Positions 42,397 to 50,668 of a DNA stretch of 64,000 bases are shown piece after piece (positions within the stretch are counted from its first letter, which is position 1; the number at the start of each line of letters is the position of its first letter). The notes beneath the pieces are model-generated. The model ran no database searches, was not told the origin of the DNA, and saw nothing but the letters and a program-made list of their open reading frames with translations. A program made the translations under genes and the position numbers. This stretch comes from Pseudomonadota bacterium (GTDB lineage Bacteria > Desulfobacterota > Desulfovibrionia > Desulfovibrionales > Desulfovibrionaceae), in the NCBI GenBank assembly GCA_018816865.1, contig JAHIUW010000038.1, forward strand, positions 62,001 through 126,000. Direction: 5' to 3'.

Positions 42397-43251
42397 TTAG
42401 CGCATCAACCCAGTGTACCAGTGCAGGACTTCCCGGCCCACCAGCACGGCGGCGATGGCTGCGGCGCACAGGAACGGCCCGTAGGGGATGGGGGTCTGCA
42501 GGGCCCCGCGTTCCTCGTCCTCGCCGTTGTCACCTTGCTCACTTGGGGTCTCTTCTGGTGCAGTCACTTCTGCGGCGGACTCATTGCCCCCGCGCAGGAA
42601 AAAGACGCTGGTCGCCACCAGCCCCAGGCCGCTGACGATGATCACGAACGGCAGTTGGTCCAGGCCCACCAGCGGGCCGATGAGCAGCATCAGCCAAATG
42701 TCGCCCTCGCCCAGGCCCTCGATGCCCCGCAGCCGCTTGTAAGCCGCGCGCACCGCCCAGAAGCAGCCCGCCCCGGTCCCGGCGGCCAGCCCTGCGTCCA
42801 GCAGCGGGATGCCCAGGAACAGCGGCGCGCAGATCAGCGCCGCGCCCGCGCCGATGAGCATCGGGTACAGGGGCAGGAACATGGTCGCCAGGTCGATGAA
42901 GCCCAGTACGATGAGCAGCCCCGAAAAGGCCATGTAGACCGCCCACTTGGCCCCGGGGCCGAATTTCAGGGACAGGGCCAGGGCAATGGCCCCGGACAGG
43001 GCCTCCACCACGGGGTAGCGTATGGAGATGCCCTGCTTGCAGCTGTGGCAGCGCCCGCGCAGGATCAGGTACGAGAGGAGCGGGATATTTTCCCACCAGG
43101 ACAGGAAGTGCCCGCAGTTGGGGCATTTGGAGCGCGGCGGGTTGACCACGGACTCGCCGGTGATGCCCCGGTGGATGCAGACGTTGTAGAAACTGCCCAG
43201 GACAAGACCCAGGATGCAGGCCAGAATATTGAAGGCAACGGTCTCGTTCAT
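42397..43251 (-). CDS. Prepilin peptidase/N-methyltransferase (PilD type)
   Basis: Predicted 284 residues from MNETVAFN (43251); an ATG 14 codons upstream is the alternative. GSFYNVCIHR begins the fold. The two CxxC pairs of the methyltransferase domain are CPNC and CHSC. Both aspartates of the aspartic protease are present, in LGFIDLATM and GLGEGDIW, where the usual GxGD reads GEGD. About eight transmembrane helices, plus a Glu-rich insertion near residue 240 that is longer than usual. It cleaves and methylates type IV pilin-like leader peptides at the inner membrane. No pilus gene is adjacent. Confidence 0.9.
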   Translation of the reverse strand: MNETVAFNILACILGLVLGSFYNVCIHRGITGESVVNPPRSKCPNCGHFLSWWENIPLLSYLILRGRCHSCKQGISIRYPVVEALSGAIALALSLKFGPGAKWAVYMAFSGLLIVLGFIDLATMFLPLYPMLIGAGAALICAPLFLGIPLLDAGLAAGTGAGCFWAVRAAYKRLRGIEGLGEGDIWLMLLIGPLVGLDQLPFVIIVSGLGLVATSVFFLRGGNESAAEVTAPEETPSEQGDNGEDEERGALQTPIPYGPFLCAAAIAAVLVGREVLHWYTGLMR

Positions 43252-43398
43252 GCGCGCTTGTCCCTGGTTGAATGGAAAATCGATTTGGGGCATTGTGACG
43301 CGAACTTTTCAAGAGTCGGGTCCGCTGGGTATGGGTACTGAATTTTGCGGAATCGGACAAGCCGTCCGAAGTGGGAACGAGGCAAGGAGACGCCATCC

Positions 43399-44694
43399 AT
43401 GAGTCAGGAGCAAAGGTTCATCCCCCATCTGGATGAGCAGCAGATACGCGATATTCAGTTGGAGGGCCTGCAATGGACGCTGCGCCACGCCACTACGGGC
43501 AGCCCCGCCTACCGCAAGAAATTCGATGACGCCGGGCTGAAACCCGGCGACGTGCAGAGTCTGGATGATCTGGTCAAACTGCCCTTCACCAGCGTGGAGG
43601 ACCTGCGCGACGGCTATCCCATGCCGCTGTTGTCCGTGCCCGAAGAGGACTTGGTGCGCATCCATGCCTCCAGCGGCACCACGGGCAAGCGCAAGGTCTT
43701 GGTCTACACCCAGAAGGATGTGGACGACTGGAAGATCATGATGGCCCGCTGCTATGAGCTGGCCGGACTCTCCCGCCTGGACCGGGTGCAGATCTGCGTG
43801 GGCTACGGTCTGTGGACCGCCGGGGCGGGCTTCCAGCTGGGCTGCGAGCACTTCGGGGCCACGGCCCTGCCCGTGGGTCCTGGCAACCTGGAGATCCAGA
43901 TGCAGCTGATCACGGACATGGGCACCACCTGTCTTTGTTCCACGGCCAGCATGGCGTTGCTGCTGGGCGAGGAGATCGAAAAACAGGGCCTGCGCGACAA
44001 GATCAAGCTGGAGAAGTGCATCTTCGGGGCCGAGGCGCACACCCCCAAGATGCGCCGCCGTTTCGAGGACCTGCTGGGCCTGAAACACAGTTTCGACATC
44101 ACGGGCATGACCGAGCTCTACGGCCCGGGCGCTGGTCTGGAGTGCATGGCCCATGAGGGTGTGCATTACTGGGCGGACATGTATATTTTGGAGATCCTGG
44201 ACCCCGTGACCCACCTGCCTGTGGCCCCGGGAGAGATCGGCGAGATGGTGGTCACCACCCTGCGCAAGGAGGGGGCGCCGCTGGTCCGTTACCGGACCCA
44301 TGACCTGACGCGGCTGTTGCCGGGTGCCTGTTCCTGCGGGGTGAGCATGCCGCGCCACGACAAGATCCTGGGCCGGTCCGACGACATGATCATCTTCCGC
44401 GGGGTGAATATCTACCCCGGGCAGATCGCTGGGGTCCTGGAGAAGTTCCCGGACACGGGCAGCGAGTACCAGATCCAGCTGACCCGCACGGGCGGGCGCG
44501 ATTCCATGCGTATCAGGATCGAGCGGGCCAAGGATGTTCGGGCCGATAATGATCCAGGCCTGGGCAAGGCGGTCTCCGACGCCCTGCACAAGCAGCTGCT
44601 GGCCCGGGCGGGCGTGGAGATCGTGGATTTCGGCTCTTTGCCGCGATCCTTCGGCAAGACCAAGCGTGTCATCGACGAGCGCGACGACGACTAG
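43399..44694 (+). CDS. Phenylacetate-CoA ligase (PaaK family)
   Basis: A 431-residue AMP-forming ligase. HASSGTTGKRKVLVYT is the phosphate loop, FDITGMTELYGPG the aromatic-substrate motif, YRTHDLTRLLPG the A8-like hinge and the C-terminal lid begins SDDMIIFRGVNIYPGQI. Family members activate phenylacetate or related aryl acids with CoA; in Desulfovibrio they are often stand-alone and may take part in amino acid-derived aryl acid metabolism. The ATG at 43399 has AAGGAG upstream. A convergent terminator follows. Confidence 0.92.
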   Translation: MSQEQRFIPHLDEQQIRDIQLEGLQWTLRHATTGSPAYRKKFDDAGLKPGDVQSLDDLVKLPFTSVEDLRDGYPMPLLSVPEEDLVRIHASSGTTGKRKVLVYTQKDVDDWKIMMARCYELAGLSRLDRVQICVGYGLWTAGAGFQLGCEHFGATALPVGPGNLEIQMQLITDMGTTCLCSTASMALLLGEEIEKQGLRDKIKLEKCIFGAEAHTPKMRRRFEDLLGLKHSFDITGMTELYGPGAGLECMAHEGVHYWADMYILEILDPVTHLPVAPGEIGEMVVTTLRKEGAPLVRYRTHDLTRLLPGACSCGVSMPRHDKILGRSDDMIIFRGVNIYPGQIAGVLEKFPDTGSEYQIQLTRTGGRDSMRIRIERAKDVRADNDPGLGKAVSDALHKQLLARAGVEIVDFGSLPRSFGKTKRVIDERDDD

Positions 44695-44720
44695 GCCCGG
44701 CTCGTTTTGTGAGCAGTCTC

Positions 44721-44753
44721 CCCCCGTGCATGGCTCATGCGCGGGGTTTTTTT
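44721..44753 (+). terminator. Rho-independent terminator of the paaK-like gene
   Basis: CCCCGTGCAT (44722-44731) pairs with ATGCGCGGGG (44737-44746) with one mismatch, followed by TTTTTTT. It overlaps the stop codon of the convergent COG0523 gene. Confidence 0.85.
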
Positions 44754-46605
44754 ATGGTCGCGCGCCGGCGGGGACTTTTTCCGGGCCGGTCTGTCCGAGG
44801 GGGGCCGTGGCCACGGCCTCGTCCATGTCGCGGCCGATGAGCACCAGAAAACGGTCCCCGCTGTCCGCTTCCCCGGCAGGGCTGATGTCCAGCCGTCCGG
44901 GCACGTACTGCACCACCTGCGTGCCGGGGACGTCGGCAAATTCCAGCAGACCTTTGGCTCGCAATACGGACTCGGGCAGGGCATCGATCCAGGCCAGGAA
45001 CTCTTGATGCGACGAAGGACAGCCCGCGTCGATCAGCACGCTGGTGATCTGGTCCCCTGCGTGGGTGGCGTGGTTGTCCAGGGAGTGCAGGCGCACTCCA
45101 CGCACGGGACACTGGTTGACGCCGTAGAGCAGGGCCGAGGGCAGGTCCCCGTGCTCGCAGCGATGGATGGGAGCCACGGGGTTGAGCTGCCGCAACCGGT
45201 CCTGAACCTTGGTCAGGGTCCCCTCATCGGCCAGGTCGGTCTTGTTCAGCAGGATCGCGTCTGCCAGCCGGACCTGGGAGCGCGCCACCTCGAAGCTGTC
45301 CAGGGTTTCCAGGGCGCGGGGAGCGTCGACCAGCGTGGTCACGGAGCCGAAGGCGACCTGCCCGCCGAGATCCGTGATTTCGTCCAGGATATTCGCTGGG
45401 TTGGCAAGCCCAGTGGTTTCCAGGACCACGAAGTCGGGCTGGAAGGTCTTCAGGATGTCGCCCAGGGCCAGCCTGAGGTTCCCGGCCAGGGAGCAGCAGA
45501 CGCAGCCCTCGTCCATCTCCGTCACCGCGTAGCGCTGACCCAGGAGCTTGCCGTCCAAGCCCTTCTGGCCGATCTCGTTCTGGATGACGGCGGTGAAGGC
45601 GTTGCGTGCGGCTTGCTGTTCGATGAAGCGCGACAGAAAGCTGGTCTTGCCCGCGCCCAGAAAACCCGTGAGCACGATGAGCCTGGGGGGTTCGGCGATG
45701 CCCATGGCAGCCTTGTCCAGGCTGTGGGCAGCTCCCTGGATGTTGGGCGTCCACCAAGGCTCGTTCTCGTATTCCTCGGGCAGGGTCTCCGGGGCCTTCC
45801 AGGTCAGGACCGTTTTGCCCTGGGCAAACCCTATTCCGGGAGCCAGGGCCTCGGCGGCGGCTCCGAAACCCAGGGCCAGGCGCAGCTCGGCACCCTGCTT
45901 CCATCGTTCCGTACCGAAGTCACCGTGGGCATCGTAGACATAGCGTGGCAGGCTGGCGCGGAAGTGGGCCAGCCTGTCCGGGGCGCAGCCCAGGCAATAG
46001 GCGCTGGAGGCGGCCAGGGTGCGGAACAGGGGCATGGCCGCCTGAAAGCTTGGCAGGTCCTGGTCCGCCTGACCTGGTCGAACCAGTTCAGCTGGTCCCT
46101 GCAAGGTCTGGACGGTTACGCCATCCAGGGCGCGGATCACGTGCCGTTCGGGCGCGGTGAAGGCGATGCTCACAGAGGGCGTTCTTGGATCGCAGGTCAG
46201 ATCCACGACGCCGACGCTGAACAGGGCGGTGAATTCCGGGTGTGCGGGGAAATCGCGCACCCGTTGCAGGTAGTCTTCGGCCTGTACCAGCGCTCCGGCC
46301 TGGACGGAAAAGGCGTCGGCCAGGTCTTCGTCCGGGTGCGGGAAATAGAATAACTGCCACAGGGCGCGTCCGGCAACGGCGGACGGGGCAGGGCCCAGGC
46401 CGAACACGCCGTCGCGCCCGGCCACACGCGCGGTGCGGCATGCGGGGTCGGAGGGGCAGCTGGCCACTCCCCGCCAGCCCAGGCGGTGGCGCACGCCGGG
46501 GATGAAATTGGAGCGCACGAGCACGGCGCTCAGCAGTTCCTCGGCCACTCCGGCGGGATCGTCCAGGGTCGAGGGTGGGAGCAGGGATTGAAGCTTGGAG
46601 TACAT
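44752..46605 (-). CDS. COG0523 (CobW/YjiA-type) GTPase with long N-terminal extension
   Basis: Predicted 617 residues, twice the usual COG0523 length. Residues about 308-617 hold the G3E GTPase: P-loop GFLGAGKTSF (314-323), metal motif CVCC (368-371), ETTGLANPANIL, the NKTD guanine motif and a C-terminal CobW_C domain. Such proteins are metallochaperones that load Zn, Co or Fe into targets. The 290-residue N-terminal part is unfamiliar, with Cys pairs CPSDPAC (50-56) and CLGC (204-207). It is the last gene of the GntR operon, 67 bp after the Tat-MBL gene; metal loading of that enzyme is a plausible inference. Confidence 0.88.
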   Translation of the reverse strand: MYSKLQSLLPPSTLDDPAGVAEELLSAVLVRSNFIPGVRHRLGWRGVASCPSDPACRTARVAGRDGVFGLGPAPSAVAGRALWQLFYFPHPDEDLADAFSVQAGALVQAEDYLQRVRDFPAHPEFTALFSVGVVDLTCDPRTPSVSIAFTAPERHVIRALDGVTVQTLQGPAELVRPGQADQDLPSFQAAMPLFRTLAASSAYCLGCAPDRLAHFRASLPRYVYDAHGDFGTERWKQGAELRLALGFGAAAEALAPGIGFAQGKTVLTWKAPETLPEEYENEPWWTPNIQGAAHSLDKAAMGIAEPPRLIVLTGFLGAGKTSFLSRFIEQQAARNAFTAVIQNEIGQKGLDGKLLGQRYAVTEMDEGCVCCSLAGNLRLALGDILKTFQPDFVVLETTGLANPANILDEITDLGGQVAFGSVTTLVDAPRALETLDSFEVARSQVRLADAILLNKTDLADEGTLTKVQDRLRQLNPVAPIHRCEHGDLPSALLYGVNQCPVRGVRLHSLDNHATHAGDQITSVLIDAGCPSSHQEFLAWIDALPESVLRAKGLLEFADVPGTQVVQYVPGRLDISPAGEADSGDRFLVLIGRDMDEAVATAPLGQTGPEKVPAGARP

Positions 46606-46672
46606 GGACTCTCCTGGTAAGCAGGCGGGCCGCACCGCGAGGTACGGCCCGCCGCTGTGACGGGCAGGGCGA

Positions 46673-47830
46673 TCAACCGAAGGTGATGACGTCGCCGTTG
46701 CCGAGGTAGGCCTTGTCCTTGGAACGGAACTGCGCCGAGCCCTCGACCACCGGATAGCCGGCGGTGATGAACTTCTTGGCGCAGAGCACGCCGGTGCAGT
46801 GGTTGCACCCGATGCGCTCGAATCCATACTTGCCCAGGGAGATGACCAGGTCGTCGTACTTGGGATCCCAGTCGTCAAAGGGCGAGATGTGCAGCCCTCC
46901 ATAGATGCCATGGAGGTTGTCGTTCTCGTACTTGATCTCCTTGAAGGCCGTTTCCGCGAACTGGATGATGCCCTGGTGGCAGCAGCCGGTGACGCTGACC
47001 AAACCCTTGTCCGCCACGTTGAAGTACAGGGACTGCTCGCCGTACACGCGGCAGATGATGGGGATGGCGAAGACGTAGCTGGCCATGCCCGGGATGATCT
47101 GCTGCAGGCCCGGCTTGACGGTGATGAGCTTGCCCTTGTGGCCGCAGTCCTTCAAGTACTGCAAGCCCTCGGCATAGAAGCCCTCGGGGATGTAGATGGT
47201 GATCTCGGGATCGTACTTCAGGGTCACGGGCAGACCCCAATAGTGGTCGAAGTGCTCATGCGAGATGAACAGGGCCTCGATCTCCTTGTTCTGGAGCATC
47301 TTGTCGATGCCTTCGCGCTTGAAGCATTCCTCGGTCCATTTGTAGGACCAGCCGGAATCGAGCAGGAACTTGCGCTTCACGCCGTCCATCTGCTCCATCT
47401 CGATCAGGGCGGCGTAGCCACCGGCATTGTCGTAGTTCACGCAGTTGGCCTCAATGATCTCCCAGGCCTCGTCCAGACGGTCGGGCAGCAGGTGCTTGAT
47501 CTTGGCCATGCCCTCCTTGTAGGAGCCCTTGCCCAGACCCTTGCCGTTGCCAAAGGGCGGCCAGTTGTAGTCGTACTGGTTCACGAGCAGTCCGCCCGCG
47601 CCCTTGATGTCGCCCATGAGCACGGCGTTCTCGAACCAGCTGGTCTCCGAGATGTTGGTGACCTTGATGCTTTTGCAGGTGCCGATATCGGTCATTTTGC
47701 GCTCGGCCTTGGAAAAGTGGCTCTTGCGCAGGGGGGAGTATGAATACAGTCCCATGGCTCCCAGCAGGCCGATGCCCACTCCGGTGGCGGCCCCCTTCAG
47801 GAAGTCACGCCGCTTGATGTTGTCAGACAT
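46673..47830 (-). CDS. Tat-exported metallo-beta-lactamase-fold protein
   Basis: A 385-residue protein. The N-terminus KRRDFLKGAATGVGIGLLGAMG (from residue 6) is a twin-arginine (Tat) signal followed by the MBL motif HEHFDH (191-196) and later His-containing loops (GCCHQG, GIYGGLHISPF). The sequence around GGYAALIEM... and TVKPGLQQIIPG resembles the MBL proteins of tetrahydromethanopterin-related chemistry (dihydropterin ribofuranosylaminobenzene phosphate synthase-like). Periplasmic location means cofactor insertion before export. Its partner membrane protein is 19 bp upstream. Function unknown. Confidence 0.88.
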   Translation of the reverse strand: MSDNIKRRDFLKGAATGVGIGLLGAMGLYSYSPLRKSHFSKAERKMTDIGTCKSIKVTNISETSWFENAVLMGDIKGAGGLLVNQYDYNWPPFGNGKGLGKGSYKEGMAKIKHLLPDRLDEAWEIIEANCVNYDNAGGYAALIEMEQMDGVKRKFLLDSGWSYKWTEECFKREGIDKMLQNKEIEALFISHEHFDHYWGLPVTLKYDPEITIYIPEGFYAEGLQYLKDCGHKGKLITVKPGLQQIIPGMASYVFAIPIICRVYGEQSLYFNVADKGLVSVTGCCHQGIIQFAETAFKEIKYENDNLHGIYGGLHISPFDDWDPKYDDLVISLGKYGFERIGCNHCTGVLCAKKFITAGYPVVEGSAQFRSKDKAYLGNGDVITFG

Positions 47831-47849
47831 GCAAGTCTCCTGTTCCGGG

Positions 47850-49268
47850 CTATTTGCCGGGGATGATGTTGACGGATGCGTACACCGCGGGCAGGGCCCA
47901 GACAGTGACGAAGTAGAAGGCCACACCCATGGCAATGCCCGCGCCAAGGCCTACGCCGAACCTGGAGTTCAGGCGCACGTCCTCGATGGCGGCGAGCTTG
48001 GCGGCGTGGTCGGCCTCGATCTCGGTAGCGGTCTTGGGCACCATCTTCCAGGCGGGCCAGTTGTCCATGAACCAGTGATGCACCAGCCAGATGTTCACCA
48101 GCCAGATCATGGGGATCATGGGGAACTGCTGCGGATGCGAGAAGCCCTTCTGGGTCCCCAGGAAGAGGTGCGAGGTGCGGTAGTAAACGATGTACAGCGC
48201 GATGGCGGCCAGGGTGGTGACCACGGTGCGCAGCAGCACGTTCACGGGCAGGGAATACTTCTTGGGCCAGTTCCCACAGTAGAAGGAGATGAACAGCGCG
48301 GGCACCAGGAAGAAGATGGCCATTTCGCCCACGTGCAGCCAGCGCCAGTCAGGCGCGAAGTCGCGGCGCGTGCCGCGGATGGCTTCGCCCCAGGTCAGTT
48401 CCTGGGCGAAGTACAGGAAGAAGTGCATGGCCAGGGCGATGGCGATGATCCCGAAGAAGGCTGCAAAGCGACGGCCCCAGGGGTTTTTGATCAGGCAGAA
48501 GGGATAGCGTTCCCAGATGGTTTCCACCAGCCAGACCACCACGGTGCAGCACATGATCCAGGAGATGTGGAAGTTGCCGGACACGGTGTTGGCGAACTGC
48601 TCCCAATAGGGGGGCGCGATGGAGGTGAAGTACTGCCAGGGATGGTACAGGATGCCCATGTGCGGATGCATGGTCACGAAGTAGACCACCAGGGACAGAA
48701 AGAAGGTCATGATCAGGATGGAGAAGCCCTTGGCCGGCTGCTTCAGCTTGTCCCAGGGGGCCTCCTCGAAGGCCACGACCCAGGCCGGGGACAGCCAGGA
48801 GGCGATGGCCGCGAACATCAGGATGGCCAGGGCCGAGTATTCCACGGCAAAGAAACTAGTGACTCCCGGGAGCTTTTCGAGTTGCTCGGGGTTGAAGTAG
48901 GCCAGTCCGTAGTTGCCCAGGAAGGACTCGAAGAAGCCCTTGATGAGTGTCACCAAGATCAGGGCCGAGACCAGGGTCAGGACCGAGCCCTTGACCAGCG
49001 GGTGCGCGGTTTCCAACCAACTGCGTTTGAAGGGCCAGAAGTTGAAGATGTAGACCATCCAGATCATCATGATCAGCCACCAGCGGCAGTACATGTAGCC
49101 CACGTAGGGGGTGTACATGCGCATCACGCCGCGGGGATCCTGGAAGATCCACCAGCTGAGATAGAAGACCGCAAGGGTCAGCAGCAGGCTGACCAGGGCG
49201 GGGATGGGCCCCGACCAACGCTTGACGAGCTTTCGCTCATCCAAGTAACCTTCGCCGTAGCGTTCCAT
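47850..49268 (-). CDS. Polytopic membrane protein of unknown function (GntR operon)
   Basis: A 472-residue protein with about 11-12 hydrophobic segments rich in Trp, Tyr and Phe (WWIFQDPRGVMRMYTPYVGYMYC, WYFMP-like and GYKGFS-like stretches). I do not recognise the family; it has no clear transporter signature. AAGGAGGCTTCT precedes the ATG. The hydrophobic, aromatic-rich composition and the co-transcribed Tat-exported MBL suggest a periplasm-facing membrane complex (inference). Confidence 0.82.
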   Translation of the reverse strand: MERYGEGYLDERKLVKRWSGPIPALVSLLLTLAVFYLSWWIFQDPRGVMRMYTPYVGYMYCRWWLIMMIWMVYIFNFWPFKRSWLETAHPLVKGSVLTLVSALILVTLIKGFFESFLGNYGLAYFNPEQLEKLPGVTSFFAVEYSALAILMFAAIASWLSPAWVVAFEEAPWDKLKQPAKGFSILIMTFFLSLVVYFVTMHPHMGILYHPWQYFTSIAPPYWEQFANTVSGNFHISWIMCCTVVVWLVETIWERYPFCLIKNPWGRRFAAFFGIIAIALAMHFFLYFAQELTWGEAIRGTRRDFAPDWRWLHVGEMAIFFLVPALFISFYCGNWPKKYSLPVNVLLRTVVTTLAAIALYIVYYRTSHLFLGTQKGFSHPQQFPMIPMIWLVNIWLVHHWFMDNWPAWKMVPKTATEIEADHAAKLAAIEDVRLNSRFGVGLGAGIAMGVAFYFVTVWALPAVYASVNIIPGK

Positions 49269-49314
49269 AGAAGCCTCCTTTGTCTTGGTTTGCAAGGGGT
49301 GATATGTGGTCGTC

Positions 49315-49349
49315 AGCCGGGAAACGGGGCCTAAACCCGTTTCTCGGCT
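49315..49349 (-). promoter_or_regulatory. Intercistronic hairpin before the polytopic membrane protein gene
   Basis: AGCCGGGAAACGGG (49315-49328) and CCCGTTTCTCGGCT (49336-49349) form a 14-bp stem with one G-T pair, overlapping the stop of the 86-residue gene and lying about 47 bp upstream of the next ATG. No U-tract; more likely an mRNA-stability or processing hairpin than a terminator. Confidence 0.55.
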
Positions 49350-49608
49350 ATTTGTCGTCTGGGGGCTCATCCTGTTGCGTGGGGCCACGCGCGAGCATGG
49401 CCCGGCTGACCGCCGCGATGATCTCGGCTCGTCCTGCCGTGGCCGGGTCGAGCCCCAGTCGCCTGGCTTCCTCGTCCAGCAACTCCGGCGGCAGGTCACC
49501 GGCCAGGGATCCGAAGTCTTCGGAGGGTGCCGCAGCCGGGGACCGTCCCTGTTCCGCTCCCTGTTGGGGGAGCAGGATCTTTTGGAAGAATTCCCGTCTC
49601 GAGAGCAT
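49348..49608 (-). CDS. 86-residue protein with twin-arginine-like N-terminus
   Basis: MLSRREFFQKILLPQQGAEQ begins with SRREFFQK, the consensus of a Tat signal (S/T-RR-x-F-L/F-K), but no hydrophobic stretch follows; the rest is acidic and Pro/Ala-rich (PPELLDEEARRLGLDPATAG). It could be a remnant signal used for a co-exported partner, a Tat-interacting adaptor, or a decayed gene. The ATG overlaps the gntR stop (ATGA) and the ORF is between gntR and the membrane protein, so it is most likely translated. Confidence 0.6.
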   Translation of the reverse strand: MLSRREFFQKILLPQQGAEQGRSPAAAPSEDFGSLAGDLPPELLDEEARRLGLDPATAGRAEIIAAVSRAMLARGPTQQDEPPDDK

Positions 49609-50354
49609 CAGCCATTCCTCCCGGACTCAAGCTCCCGGCGATCGCTCAGGGTGCGGTACATGAGGTCGCTCAGGGCCCCGTCCGGGCCGCTCTCCAGGAT
49701 GGTGCACAGTCTGAGGATGTATTGCTCCGCGATCTGCCCGGCCCAGTCCTCGTCGCGGGCGCGCAGGGCATTGAGCAGCTTGACGTGGTCGGCGAAGACG
49801 GCCTCGCGATCCTTGCGCTCCAGGGCGAAGAAGTGGTCGTAGGGGGCCATGTCGCTGGAGCAGATCTGCTCCACGGCGCGGACCAGAAAGTCGTTGCCCG
49901 TGGCCGCGGCCACCAGGTGGAAGAACGTCAGGCTCTCGTTCCAGACTTTTTCGGAGTGTTCCTGGAAGATGCTGCGCGACAAATCCACGCTGCAGCGCTG
50001 GAGTTCGTCGATCTGGCGTTCGCTGATGCGCTGGGCGGCGATGGCTGCCACCCGGGGCAGGACGAGGTAGGCCGCCTCGAGTTGGTCGGCGATGACCTTT
50101 TCAGGGGGGCGGTGGACATCCAGGGGATTGCCGTAGGAGGAGGTGATCCTGGTGCGCAGAAAACAGCCGCTGCCCGGACGAATCTTGACCAGCCCGCGTG
50201 CCTCCAGGGTGTGCAGGATTCCGCGCAGGGTATTGCGGCTGACCTCCAGCATCTCGGCAAGGGTCCTCTCGGCGGGGAGTCTGTCCCCGGCCTTGAGGCC
50301 CAGCTCAAGGATGAGTTTTCCGAGGTGCTCCATGAGGAGTTGTTTCTTTGCCAT
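49608..50354 (-). CDS. GntR/FadR-family transcriptional regulator
   Basis: Predicted 248 residues. The winged HTH (about 3-65: LGKLILELGLKAGDRLPAERTLAEMLEVSRNTLRGILHTLEARGLVKIRPGSGCF) and the FCD effector-binding domain (about 95-230, with an all-helical His/Asp pattern) place it in the FadR subfamily, which often binds organic acids (PdhR, LldR types). Two operators flanking the start region resemble the PdhR consensus, suggesting autoregulation and control of the whole operon downstream (49608 to 44752). Confidence 0.93.
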   Translation of the reverse strand: MAKKQLLMEHLGKLILELGLKAGDRLPAERTLAEMLEVSRNTLRGILHTLEARGLVKIRPGSGCFLRTRITSSYGNPLDVHRPPEKVIADQLEAAYLVLPRVAAIAAQRISERQIDELQRCSVDLSRSIFQEHSEKVWNESLTFFHLVAAATGNDFLVRAVEQICSSDMAPYDHFFALERKDREAVFADHVKLLNALRARDEDWAGQIAEQYILRLCTILESGPDGALSDLMYRTLSDRRELESGRNG

Positions 50355-50386
50355 GTTCTACCCGTCTTGATGCCGTTCACGGTTCT

Positions 50387-50401
50387 ATTGGCTATACCAA
50401 T
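50387..50401. promoter_or_regulatory. GntR-type operator 1 upstream of the gntR operon
   Basis: ATTGGCTATACCAAT is an imperfect dyad close to the FadR/PdhR operator pattern ATTGG-N5-CCAAT, 33 bp upstream of the gntR ATG and downstream of the -10 box, where a bound regulator would block elongation. Confidence 0.6.
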
Positions 50402-50471
50402 TAGCTGCGAAATCGACCGGCATCAAATTTTTCATACATTTAAGGACAAAAAAGAACCAAATTAAGGGTAG

Positions 50472-50502
50472 ATTATACCAAATACTAATTTGGTAGAACC
50501 AA
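50472..50502 (-). promoter_or_regulatory. Promoter and GntR-type operator 2 of the gntR operon
   Basis: On the minus strand TATAAT (50477-50472) is an exact -10 box; the -35 region is weak. It is overlapped upstream by TTGGT-AGA-ACCAA (50490-50502), a perfect GntR-type palindrome, and by a longer palindrome TACCAAA...TTTGGTA (about 50477-50496). An operator over the -35 region plus one past the -10 fits autorepression. The rest of this 313-bp gap (50503-50668) shows nothing else. Confidence 0.65.
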
Positions 50503-50668
50503 TAATTAATGGAATGAACTGCTAGGCGACAAGGCTCGCGGGGGTTCAGGCGAGGATTCGGGAGGGGGCTGAGACGTTAAGGCTGGGGCTTCAGGACGTT
50601 TGCAAGGGCTCCTGGAAGGGGCGTGGGCAGTGCCTCCGGGGAATCCGAGCGCCCTCGTTGCGGGTCTG

